From: Porphyromonas sp. COT-239 OH1446
GTDB taxonomy: Bacteria > Bacteroidota > Bacteroidia > Bacteroidales > Porphyromonadaceae
Direction of reading: 5' to 3'
Assembly (NCBI RefSeq): GCF_000768875.1
Contig: NZ_JRAO01000018.1
Coordinates: 40,538-104,537, forward strand
Length of the DNA: 64,000 nucleotides
A program made the translations under genes and the position numbers. Under the pieces are notes generated by a model that had not been told where the DNA came from, did no database searches, and saw only the letters and a program-made list of their open reading frames with translations. Of the stretch, positions 24,569 to 32,399 are shown one piece after another (position 1 is the stretch's first letter; every line of letters starts with the position of its first letter).

Positions 24569-27016
24569 TTAGCCAACGACTTCGTCAGTCAAGGCAATGG
24601 CTAGCACTTGGCTGATCTCGTCTACATAGTGGAAGGTGAGGCCCTTGATATAGGTTGCTCCGATCTCTTCAATATCCTTGCGATTCTCGCTGCAGAGGAT
24701 GATGTCTGTAATGCCTGATCGTTTGGCTGCAAGGATCTTCTCCTTGATCCCTCCGACAGGCAATACCTTGCCTCTAAGGGTGATCTCGCCCGTCATGGCT
24801 AGATTGGCTCGCACCTTACGTCGAGTAAGGGTAGAGACGAGTGAGGTCACGATGGTAATCCCTGCGCTGGGGCCATCCTTGGGCACTGCTCCCTCGGGCA
24901 CGTGGATGTGCACCTCTCGCTCCTTGAATGCCTCGGGTTGGATGCCAAACTCTTCGGCATGAGTGCGAATATAGCTTAAGGCCAGAACGGCAGACTCTTT
25001 CATCACATCACCGAGGCTACCTGTGAGGATGAGCTTACCCTCCTGTCCCTTGTGTAGGCTGCTCTCTACGAAGAGGATCTCGCCCCCTACACTCGTCCAA
25101 GCAAGACCCACAACAACGCCTGGGTGGTCATTGCCCTGATACTTGTCTCGGGAATAGGGAGGTTTGCCCAGATACTCCTCGACCTGCTTGGGGGTAATAT
25201 CCCTAGGGGCATAGTCGCCAGAGGCCTCGATGAAGGCTATCTTGCGCAGAATCTTAGCGATTTGCTTATTCAGTCCTCGCACCCCGCTCTCTCGGGTGTA
25301 ATGTTCGATGACGTGTTCTATGCCTTTGTTGCTGAATGTAACGGTCTTGTAACGCAATCCGTGTGCCTCGATCGCCTCTGGGATGAGGTGTCGCTTGGCA
25401 ATCTGTACTTTCTCTTGGGTAATATACCCCGAGACCTCGATCATCTCCATGCGGTCTCGCAGAGGCTGAGAGATGTTGGAGATGTTGTTGGCCGTAGCGA
25501 TGAAGAGTACCTTGCTCAGGTCGTAGTCAATGTCGAGATAGTTGTCGTGGAAGGCTGTATTCTGCTCTGGGTCGAGGACTTCTAGCAGGGCAGAGGAGGG
25601 GTCTCCCTTGTAATCGCTGGAGACCTTGTCAATCTCGTCCAGGACAAAGACTGGGTTAGAAGTCCCAGCCTTCTGAAGACCCTGGATGATACGCCCGCTC
25701 ATTGCGCCGATATAGGTACGTCGATGGCCTCGGATCTCAGCTTCGTCGTGCACCCCACCGAGCGAGATGCGGACGTACTTGCGCCCGAGGCTCTCGGCGA
25801 TGCTCTTGCCTAGAGAGGTCTTACCAACTCCTGGAGGGCCATAGAGACAGATGATGGGGGATTTGAGATCGCCCTTGAGCTTGAGGACGGCTAGGTGTTC
25901 GAGGATGCGCTCCTTGACCTTCTCGAGGCCGTAGTGATGACTATTGAGGATGCGCTGGGCGTTCTTTAGGTTGAAGTTGTCCTGACTATACTCGCCCCAG
26001 GGCAATGAGAGCACTGTGCGCAGGTACTGCATCTGAATGCCGTACTCAGGGCTCTGAGGATGCATCCGCTCAGCCTTGCCTACCTCCTTCTCGAAAGTTG
26101 TCTGAACCTCTAGGCTCCACTTCTTTTTGCGAGCCTCCTCTCTCAGCTCAGTGATCTCGATCTCTGAGGGGTTGCCACCGAGTTCTTCCTGTATCGTACG
26201 GATCTGTTGCTGGAGGAAGTACTCCTTCTGCTGCCTGTCCATCTCCTCTCGAGTGCGACTTTGTAAGTTCTCCTTGAGTTGAGCGATTTGTAGCTCGGTA
26301 TTTTGGGCCGTAAGTACCTTGAGTGCTCGCTCTCGCAGCGAGTCGATCTCTAGCAATGCTTGCTTCTTTTCTAGATCTAGGGCTAGGTTACTGGCAGCAA
26401 AGCTGACGATATAGATTGGGTTCTTATTACCCTTGAGCGCACCTACGAATTCGTTAGGCATGTTGCGCATATTGTGCTGTAGGAGGCTCAGCGTATTGTC
26501 CTTGATGGTCGAGAGGAGCACCTTGTCCTCAGCCCGATTGCGCTTGGGCAGGACTTCAGGTCTCAGGGCAATTGTCCCACGTAGGAATTCGCCCTCTGTA
26601 TTGATATCGCCGAGGTCAAATCTCTGCCGTCCCTGTACGATAACAGTGATCTGCCCATCGGGGAGCTCGATCACACGTAGCAGCTCGGCCATGACCCCGA
26701 CGTCGAAGAGATCCTCACGTTTAGGGTACTCAACTCCGTTGTCTCGCTGAGCCACAGTGCCGAAGAGGCCCTGTGTGCGCTCGATGTGTCGAATGAGTTT
26801 GACTGACTGCTCTCGCCCGATAAGGATGGGCATAGCGAGGCCTGGGAAGAGCACCATATTGCGTAGGGCGAGGATGGGGATCTCCCCCTGTGTGCTCAGC
26901 TCTTCCTCTCCACTGAGGCTGAAGTCTACGTCTATAGGACAATCGGCCACTACGGGGAAGATCCCGTTGGCCTCCTCGACCTGATCTATTATTTGTAAAA
27001 TATCTTTGTTGTTCAT
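24569..27016 (-). CDS. lon: ATP-dependent protease La (Lon)
   Basis: Cytosolic AAA+ serine protease that degrades misfolded and regulatory proteins. Three parts are visible in 815 residues. The N-terminal substrate-binding LAN domain starts near [14 protein letters not shown]. The AAA+ module has Walker [12 protein letters not shown], Walker [11 protein letters not shown] and sensor [15 protein letters not shown]. The protease domain has nucleophile Ser in [10 protein letters not shown] and the Lys of the dyad in [16 protein letters not shown]. The length and domain order are those of bacterial LonA. It starts the lon-tpiA run. The 269-bp gap upstream holds only the DedA/glnS terminator. Confidence 0.97.
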   Translation of the reverse strand: MNNKDILQIIDQVEEANGIFPVVADCPIDVDFSLSGEEELSTQGEIPILALRNMVLFPGLAMPILIGREQSVKLIRHIERTQGLFGTVAQRDNGVEYPKREDLFDVGVMAELLRVIELPDGQITVIVQGRQRFDLGDINTEGEFLRGTIALRPEVLPKRNRAEDKVLLSTIKDNTLSLLQHNMRNMPNEFVGALKGNKNPIYIVSFAASNLALDLEKKQALLEIDSLRERALKVLTAQNTELQIAQLKENLQSRTREEMDRQQKEYFLQQQIRTIQEELGGNPSEIEITELREEARKKKWSLEVQTTFEKEVGKAERMHPQSPEYGIQMQYLRTVLSLPWGEYSQDNFNLKNAQRILNSHHYGLEKVKERILEHLAVLKLKGDLKSPIICLYGPPGVGKTSLGKSIAESLGRKYVRISLGGVHDEAEIRGHRRTYIGAMSGRIIQGLQKAGTSNPVFVLDEIDKVSSDYKGDPSSALLEVLDPEQNTAFHDNYLDIDYDLSKVLFIATANNISNISQPLRDRMEMIEVSGYITQEKVQIAKRHLIPEAIEAHGLRYKTVTFSNKGIEHVIEHYTRESGVRGLNKQIAKILRKIAFIEASGDYAPRDITPKQVEEYLGKPPYSRDKYQGNDHPGVVVGLAWTSVGGEILFVESSLHKGQEGKLILTGSLGDVMKESAVLALSYIRTHAEEFGIQPEAFKEREVHIHVPEGAVPKDGPSAGITIVTSLVSTLTRRKVRANLAMTGEITLRGKVLPVGGIKEKILAAKRSGITDIILCSENRKDIEEIGATYIKGLTFHYVDEISQVLAIALTDEVVG

Positions 27017-27208
27017 CTATTGTTAAGGGATAATACCCTCGAGTCATAATGTAAATACTGCAAACACAACATCAAATATCGTGCCAATGTGGACTGCCTC
27101 CTGATCTCTCAAGACAATTGCTGGGTAGATGCTCCTTAGTGGGGTAGGCTAGAGGGTTGTGCTGTAGATCTATAAGGATCTTGGCAAGAGATCTCTATAC
27201 TTCGGTTA

Positions 27209-27248
27209 ATGGGGCTACGGCGAAATGGTCATTTCGTCGCAGCCCCAT
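27209..27248 (-). terminator. Terminator after glnS-dedA
   Basis: A long hairpin: ATGGGGCT (27209-27216) with AGCCCCAT (27241-27248) and an inner CGAAATG/CATTTCG stem, interrupted by single mismatches, with a 2-nt loop. It lies 38 bp after the DedA stop. There is no strong T-run on either side. Confidence 0.65.
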
Positions 27249-27285
27249 CTCTCATGGGCGATCTGTCAGATGCTCTATGCGGGCC

Positions 27286-27906
27286 CTACTTCTGTAGAGA
27301 AGTCCTGCGCCTCTTGACGAAGTATAGGCCGATGAGTATTACCACAACTATGCCAGCGATAGAGAGGCCAATGGTCTTGCTGTAGGCGATCAGAAGCTCC
27401 TGGTTAGCTCCGAGGAAGTAGCCTAAGGCTGCCAAGACGACATTCCATGCCCCCGCTCCGATGGTTGTGTAGAGAAGGAAGGGCCCTAGGGGCATTCCCG
27501 CCATCCCTGCAGGGATGGAGATGAGCTGACGGATGCCAGGGATCAATCGCCCCACGAGGGTCGAGATCGCCCCATTCTTTTGGAAGTAGGCCTCGGCCCG
27601 CTCTACTTTCTCTCGGCTCAGCAGGCACAAGCGACCCACTCGGCTCTCGGCAAAGCGATAGACCACTGGGCGACCGAGGTACTTGGCTAGGTAATAATTG
27701 ACCAAAGCCCCTATGTTGCAGCCTATTGTGGCGAAGAGGACAACGAGCAGGACGTTGAGTTCGCCATTAGCTGCACGCCAGGCTGCTGGGGGAATGACTA
27801 TCTCTGAAGGGAAGGGGATAAACGAGCTCTCGATAGCCATCAGAACCGTTACCCAAAAGTAGTCCAGGTGGCGTAGGATCTCCTGTATAAACTCTAGTGA
27901 TTCCAT
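27286..27906 (-). CDS. DedA family membrane protein
   Basis: Inner-membrane protein of 206 residues. Family motifs are FIPFPSEIVIPPAAW near residue 30, NYYLAKYLGRPVVYRF, then FQKNGAISTLVGRLIPGIRQ and SIPAGMAGMPLGPFLLYT. The G-R-x-x-P-x-x-R box in the second half is the DedA/VTT signature. DedA proteins are implicated in undecaprenyl-phosphate or phosphatidylethanolamine flipping and in envelope homeostasis; which lipid this one moves is unknown. It lies 15 bp after glnS in the same transcript. Confidence 0.92.
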   Translation of the reverse strand: MESLEFIQEILRHLDYFWVTVLMAIESSFIPFPSEIVIPPAAWRAANGELNVLLVVLFATIGCNIGALVNYYLAKYLGRPVVYRFAESRVGRLCLLSREKVERAEAYFQKNGAISTLVGRLIPGIRQLISIPAGMAGMPLGPFLLYTTIGAGAWNVVLAALGYFLGANQELLIAYSKTIGLSIAGIVVVILIGLYFVKRRRTSLQK

Positions 27907-27921
27907 TACATCAAGGAGAGA

Positions 27922-29619
27922 TTATTGATTAATCTTCTTCCAGTTATCCTTGAGCGAAACGGTACGGTTAAACACCAATCGCTCTCTCGTGCTCTCTCTG
28001 TCTACGCAGAAGTAGCCGATACGCTGGAACTGGAATCTCTCACCCACCTGTGCCGAGGCGAGGAAACGCTCGATGCGGCAGTGCTGACGCACGACGAGCG
28101 ACTCGGGGTTGATGAGCTCATGGAGCTCCTTGCCCTGTATCTCGGAGGGGTTCTCGTCGGTGAAGAGACGATCATAGAGTCGTACCTCGGCCTCTACGCT
28201 GTCGTGGCATGATACCCAGTGGATTGTCCCCTTGACCTTGCGGTTGCTCTCGGGCATCCCAGAGAGGGTGTTGGGGTCGTACTCGGCATATACCTCGACG
28301 ATGTTGCCCTGCTCATCCTTCTTACAGCCAGTACATTTGACGATGTAGGCACTCTTGAGGCGAACCTCCTGGCCTGGGGTCATGCGGTAGTACTTCTTGG
28401 GGGCATCCTCCATGAAGTCATCACGCTCGACGAAGAGTTCTCTAGCGAAGGTGATGCTGTGCGAGCCAGAGGTTGGATCTTCGGGATTGTTGACGAACTC
28501 CATCTGCTCGACCTTGTCCTCAGGGTAGTTGGTGATAACCAGCTTGATGGGGTCAAGCACAGCCGAGGCACGGGTAGCGTGCTGATTGAGATCCTCACGC
28601 ACAGCATGCTCGAGGAGGGCTACATCGATGATACCATCGTATTTGGTGTAGCCGATCTTGTCGATGAAGCTACGGATCGATTCGGGTGTATAGCCACGGC
28701 GGCGATATCCACAGATCGTAGGCATGCGGGGGTCGTCCCAACCCTGGACGAGCCCATCCTTGACCAGTTGTAGCAGCTTGCGCTTGCTCATCATCGTATA
28801 GGTGAGGTTGAGGCGGTTGAACTCAAACTGCCTGGGTCGATATGACCGCTCGTCCTTGAGTAGGTCGATAAAGTAGTCGTATAGTGGGCGGTGTACCTCA
28901 AACTCAAGCGTACAGATCGAGTGGGTTACCCCCTCGAAGTAATCACTCTGACCATGGGCAAAGTCGTACATCGGATATACGCTCCAGGTGCGCCCTGTAC
29001 GGTGATGTGGGTGCTTGATGATGCGGTAGATGATGGGGTCTCGGAAGTGCATATTGGACGAGGCCATGTCGATCTTGGCACGTAGGGTCATAGCTCCCTC
29101 GTCGAATTCGCCTGCATTCATGCGGCGGAATAGGTCTAGGCTCTCCTGAGCTGGACGGTCTCTGTAGGGGCTATGCATCCCGGGGACGGTGGGCGTCCCC
29201 TTCTGCTGAGCGATCTGCTCGGCTGTCTGCTCGTCCACATAGGCATGGCCCTCGAGGATGAGACGCTCGGCGAAGGTATACAGCTCGTCGAAGTAGTCTG
29301 AGGCGTAATAGATCTCGTTCCACTTGAAGCCCAGCCACTCGATGTCTTCACGGATGGCCTCTACATACTCCACATCCTCCTTGACTGGGTTCGTGTCGTC
29401 GAAGCGTAGGTTGCAGATACCGCCATATCGCTCTGCGATGCCGAAGTCCATGCAGATGGCCTTGGCATGTCCGATGTGTAGGTATCCGTTGGGTTCGGGT
29501 GGGAATCGGGTTTGTAGTCTGCCGTCGTTTTTACCTTCCTTGAGATCTTTCTCAACGATCTGTTCGATGAAGTTGAGGCTGCGCTTGGGGGTTGCCTGTA
29601 GCTCTTCGCTGGTAGCCAT
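27922..29619 (-). CDS. glnS: Glutaminyl-tRNA synthetase
   Basis: Class I synthetase that charges tRNA-Gln directly, so a tRNA-dependent amidation route is not needed for Gln. The signature FPPEPNGYLHIGHAKAI (HIGH box) is at about residues 43-60 and the KMSKS counterpart is YTMMSKRKLLQLV. The Rossmann core has LRFDDTNPVKEDVEYV. Two C-terminal beta-barrel anticodon-binding domains follow (for example WVSCHDSVEAEVRLYDRLF). The length (565) fits bacterial GlnRS without extra domains. First gene of glnS-dedA. Confidence 0.96.
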   Translation of the reverse strand: MATSEELQATPKRSLNFIEQIVEKDLKEGKNDGRLQTRFPPEPNGYLHIGHAKAICMDFGIAERYGGICNLRFDDTNPVKEDVEYVEAIREDIEWLGFKWNEIYYASDYFDELYTFAERLILEGHAYVDEQTAEQIAQQKGTPTVPGMHSPYRDRPAQESLDLFRRMNAGEFDEGAMTLRAKIDMASSNMHFRDPIIYRIIKHPHHRTGRTWSVYPMYDFAHGQSDYFEGVTHSICTLEFEVHRPLYDYFIDLLKDERSYRPRQFEFNRLNLTYTMMSKRKLLQLVKDGLVQGWDDPRMPTICGYRRRGYTPESIRSFIDKIGYTKYDGIIDVALLEHAVREDLNQHATRASAVLDPIKLVITNYPEDKVEQMEFVNNPEDPTSGSHSITFARELFVERDDFMEDAPKKYYRMTPGQEVRLKSAYIVKCTGCKKDEQGNIVEVYAEYDPNTLSGMPESNRKVKGTIHWVSCHDSVEAEVRLYDRLFTDENPSEIQGKELHELINPESLVVRQHCRIERFLASAQVGERFQFQRIGYFCVDRESTRERLVFNRTVSLKDNWKKINQ

Positions 29620-29668
29620 ATATGTAGAAGTTCTCCTTAATTATATAATCATATTTACTAATGCCCCA

Positions 29669-29676
29669 CAAAGGTA
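29669..29676 (-). promoter_or_regulatory. -7 box for glnS-dedA
   Basis: TACCTTTG on the minus strand, then TGGGGC, 49 bp upstream of the glnS ATG. The remainder of the divergent gap up to 30201 holds array C and the ABC-operon promoter. Confidence 0.6.
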
Positions 29677-29811
29677 ATAAATTATGCTTTGGCTTTGCTC
29701 GTCTCGGGATCTCTGCTCTGTTATGCTTCGAGCGAAGCATGGAGGTTACCGAGGTATTGGGGAAGTTTCTATCGGGGGAGGTGATGGTATGCTCTAGTAG
29801 GGCTCGATTGA

Positions 29812-29920
29812 TCTCTTACTTATACCTCGATGGCGATCCTATCTGTACCTCGATCGAGCTCCTACTTATACCTCGATGTCGATCCTATTTATGTCTCCAT
29901 TGAGATCCTACTTAGATTTC
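29812..29920. repeat. 23-bp-period repeat array C (5 forward units)
   Basis: Units start at 29812, 29835, 29858, 29881 and 29904, each exactly 23 bp after the last and all in the same orientation. Best copies are GATCCTATTTATGTCTC (29881) and GATCCTACTTAGATTTC (29904). The 6-nt spacers vary (for example GATGGC, GATCGA, GATGTC). This is the only one of the five arrays without reverse units. It lies between the divergent promoters of glnS and the ABC operon. Confidence 0.9.
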
Positions 29921-30115
29921 TATTGCTCTTTCGCCTGGGCCTATATCCCCTGCCTCTCTGGGCCTTCAAGTAGAGCCCATAAACCTATCTTTTTCGATAT
30001 AAATTCTTGATTACTATATGATTATATCCTTCCTCCTACTCTTATAAATCTTTGCCTCCGATGTACTCCCTTCCCTCGTAAGATGAGATATAGCGAATGA
30101 ATAGGGCAGAGGTAT

Positions 30116-30144
30116 TGTTTATTCCGAATTTGTGCTTACCTTTG
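30116..30144 (+). promoter_or_regulatory. Promoter of the ABC-GntR operon (-33 and -7)
   Basis: TTG at 30116-30118 and TACCTTTG at 30137-30144 are separated by 18 bp, close to the Bacteroidetes -33/-7 arrangement (TTTG-N19-21-TAnnTTTG). The ATG of the ATPase is 57 bp further on. Confidence 0.65.
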
Positions 30145-30201
30145 CGGTGTACTACTCGACTAGTACGCTATTTGATTTTGTCAATTAACTCATATAAAGA
30201 A

Positions 30202-31041
30202 ATGATCAAGCTAGACAAAGTGAACTTCGGCTATAGCCGCCGAAAGCAGCTCTTCTCGGAGATCGGCTTCGAGCTACCTATGGGTAGCGTCGTTGGTCTC
30301 CTGGGGCGTAATGGGGAGGGTAAGAGTACCCTCATGAAACTCATCTCTGGGCAGTTGCTTGCCTCCTCGGGCTCGATCGAGGTGCTCGGCAAGAACCCCA
30401 AGGAGCGACCTGTAGGCCTGCTCAGAGAGCTCTATTACCTGCCCGAGGAGGTGCAGATGCCCTCGATCAGCATCCGTGAGTACTTCGACTGCTATGCCCC
30501 CTTCTACCCAACCTACGATCAGCGTATCGCCGATAGTTTGATGGGGGAGTTCGACATCAATTGGGGGATGAATCTGGGCAAGATCTCCCTCGGGCAGAAG
30601 AAGAAGGCTGCCATCGCCCTGGCTCTCTCGCTGCGTGTCCCCCTGCTCCTGATGGACGAGCCTACCAATGGCCTTGACATCCCGTCCAAGTCGATCTTTC
30701 GCCGTGTCGTCGCTCGCTACACCAGCCCCGAGCAGATGATCATCATCAGTACCCATCAGGTTAGAGATTTGGAGCAGCTCATTGACCACCTACTTCTACT
30801 CGACGGCAATCGCATTATCGCAAACTACTCGATCGATCATATCCTACGTCATCTGAGCTTTGCCTCTACGACCCCACAGAGCCGTTTCGAGGCTCTGTAC
30901 GTCGAGCCCAGCATCATGGGCGAGCTCGGGGTCTTTGCTCGTAGAGATGACGAGGCCGAGGGGAACTTCAGCATGGAGCTCTTCTTCAATGCCATGGTCG
31001 CCGAACGCTCTCGCATGCTCGCAGCACTAGAAGTGAAGTAA
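30202..31041 (+). CDS. ABC transporter ATP-binding protein (YtrB-like)
   Basis: Cytosolic ATPase subunit of 279 residues. It has Walker A GRNGEGKST, a signature loop KISLGQKKKAAIALALS (LGQ variant of LSGGQ), Walker B LLLMDEPTNGLD and the H-loop in IISTHQVRDLEQL. A GntR regulator at the end of the operon and the LGQKKK-type signature match the YtrA/YtrB class found in Bacteroidetes and Firmicutes, where substrates are mostly unknown. The start at 30202 gives MIKLDKVNFGYSR; a longer frame from 30097 begins upstream of the promoter and is rejected. Confidence 0.9.
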   Translation: MIKLDKVNFGYSRRKQLFSEIGFELPMGSVVGLLGRNGEGKSTLMKLISGQLLASSGSIEVLGKNPKERPVGLLRELYYLPEEVQMPSISIREYFDCYAPFYPTYDQRIADSLMGEFDINWGMNLGKISLGQKKKAAIALALSLRVPLLLMDEPTNGLDIPSKSIFRRVVARYTSPEQMIIISTHQVRDLEQLIDHLLLLDGNRIIANYSIDHILRHLSFASTTPQSRFEALYVEPSIMGELGVFARRDDEAEGNFSMELFFNAMVAERSRMLAALEVK

Positions 31042-31071
31042 ATCCACTCAGATTTAGTTATCCATCTATCA

Positions 31072-31902
31072 ATGAATATGATTATGACTCCCCACAATAC
31101 CTTTAGTCTCTCTCGAGTTTGGCTCTTGCTCCGCCTGAGCTGGACTGTCTATCGCCGTCCGCTCCTGATCAGCTTGGGCTTGCTCTTCTTCCTCTTGTGG
31201 TTTATCGCTCATGTAGACGTGCTCTTCGGTGAGTGGTCTTATCGCCATTGGCAGGATCATTACCTCTTGGGTTATGGCCCTGAGCCTTACATCATGGTCT
31301 CTATCTTTTTGGCCTTAGCTACTATCCTTGCAACCCTCTCCAACATCGTTGGGATCAACCGACAGACACGCCATCATACGCCTGGGGCCTATACGCTCCT
31401 GCCTGCAACCATCGGGGAGAAGCTCCTCTCGCTAGCCTTGCAGAGCTTTGTCGTCCTTGTCCTGGCTATCCTTGTAGCCCTGGCCGCGATAGGGGCGATC
31501 GCTCTCGAGCTCAATCATCAGGCATTGCAGCAGGGTAGTCTTTGGTCGCAAATTTTTGGGGGGAACTACTTCGTTGCCGAGTTTACCAAGCCCCTGGAGG
31601 GCGGGGAGATCGAGCGAGGTACTATCCTTGCCTTTTTGATGCCACTGTCGATTTTCCTAGCCTATGCCTTCTCCGCCATACATTTTCGCCGAGTCCTCTC
31701 AGCCCTATTGATGACTTCGGCAGTGATCTTCGTAGGTATTCCTGTGCTACTCGTTCAGCTATTAGGTGGGCCTGCATACGAGGTGGGTATAGGGCTTACT
31801 CCGATCGAATTTGCCTGGATGTACAACATCTTCTTCTCCCTCCTAGTCATAGGCCTCAGCATTGCTATCTACTATCGTTTCAAAAAGTTGCAAGTCAAAT
31901 GA
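31072..31902 (+). CDS. ABC transporter membrane subunit
   Basis: Membrane protein of 276 residues with six likely helices (including PLLISLGLLFFLLWFIAHV, SFVVLVLAILVALAAIGAIA and FFSLLVIGLSIAIYYRF). It lies 30 bp after the ATPase gene and overlaps the GntR gene by 4 bp. I recognise no detailed family motif; the permease role is inferred from topology and from the ATPase next door. TPGAYTLLPATIGEKL between helices resembles the conserved LPASxxEK segment seen in Bacteroidetes ABC-2-like permeases. The substrate is unknown. Confidence 0.75.
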   Translation: MNMIMTPHNTFSLSRVWLLLRLSWTVYRRPLLISLGLLFFLLWFIAHVDVLFGEWSYRHWQDHYLLGYGPEPYIMVSIFLALATILATLSNIVGINRQTRHHTPGAYTLLPATIGEKLLSLALQSFVVLVLAILVALAAIGAIALELNHQALQQGSLWSQIFGGNYFVAEFTKPLEGGEIERGTILAFLMPLSIFLAYAFSAIHFRRVLSALLMTSAVIFVGIPVLLVQLLGGPAYEVGIGLTPIEFAWMYNIFFSLLVIGLSIAIYYRFKKLQVK

Positions 31903-32255
31903 AAACCAACCATCTCACCATGGGCTTTGTACAGATCGCCGACTGGGTGTGCGACCGCATCCTTGTGGGGGACTTCATAGCCGAGGGGCGCATCCCCTCA
32001 GTGCGGGAGCTCGCTGAGCAGATGGAGGTCAATCCGAACACCATCTCCCGATCTTACGAGCGTCTGCAACGTCAGGAACTCATCTATACCCAGCGAGGCA
32101 TGGGTTACTTTGTCTCCGAAGGGGCTCGAGAGCAGATATTGGCTCAGCGGCGTAAGACCTTCTTCGAGGAGACAATCCCCGAGCTCAAGACTGAGATGGA
32201 GCGGCTACGGATCACTCCCGAGGAGCTCTTCTCAGCTCTGGAGCATTCGCTCTGA
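31899..32255 (+). CDS. GntR-family regulator, YtrA subfamily
   Basis: DNA-binding repressor of 118 residues. The winged-helix GntR domain covers about residues 10-78 (GRIPSVRELAEQMEVNPNTI, then SRSYERLQRQELIYTQRGMG), followed by only 40 residues of helix. This short C-terminus is typical of the YtrA subfamily, which has no large effector domain. The start overlaps the permease stop as ATGA, so translation is coupled. It probably represses its own ABC operon; the operator would be expected near 30116-30200 but I cannot point to a clear palindrome. Confidence 0.9.
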   Translation: MKTNHLTMGFVQIADWVCDRILVGDFIAEGRIPSVRELAEQMEVNPNTISRSYERLQRQELIYTQRGMGYFVSEGAREQILAQRRKTFFEETIPELKTEMERLRITPEELFSALEHSL

Positions 32256-32324
32256 ATCCCCCGCCCGAGAGCCCCCCCAGGCCTCTGTCTTGACAGACAA
32301 ATAGTTGTGTGTTTTTGAATAACA

Positions 32325-32369
32325 ATTAGCCCCACTCGATACCCTCCTAGAAGGCCGAGTGGGGCTAAT
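32325..32369. terminator. Bidirectional terminator between GntR and NagB-like genes
   Basis: A 14-bp perfect stem (ATTAGCCCCACTCG at 32325-32338 with its complement at 32356-32369) and a 17-nt loop in a convergent gap. A smaller inverted repeat, TCTGTC-TT-GACAGA (32284-32297), lies closer to the GntR stop. Confidence 0.8.
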
Positions 32370-32399
32370 GAGTGATAGGCTATTGATGCTCTAAGCTCT

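Noticed and set aside
28219..28773. A 184-codon plus-strand ORF inside glnS
   Set aside because: It is antisense to a perfectly conserved synthetase, with biased composition that mirrors the codons of glnS.
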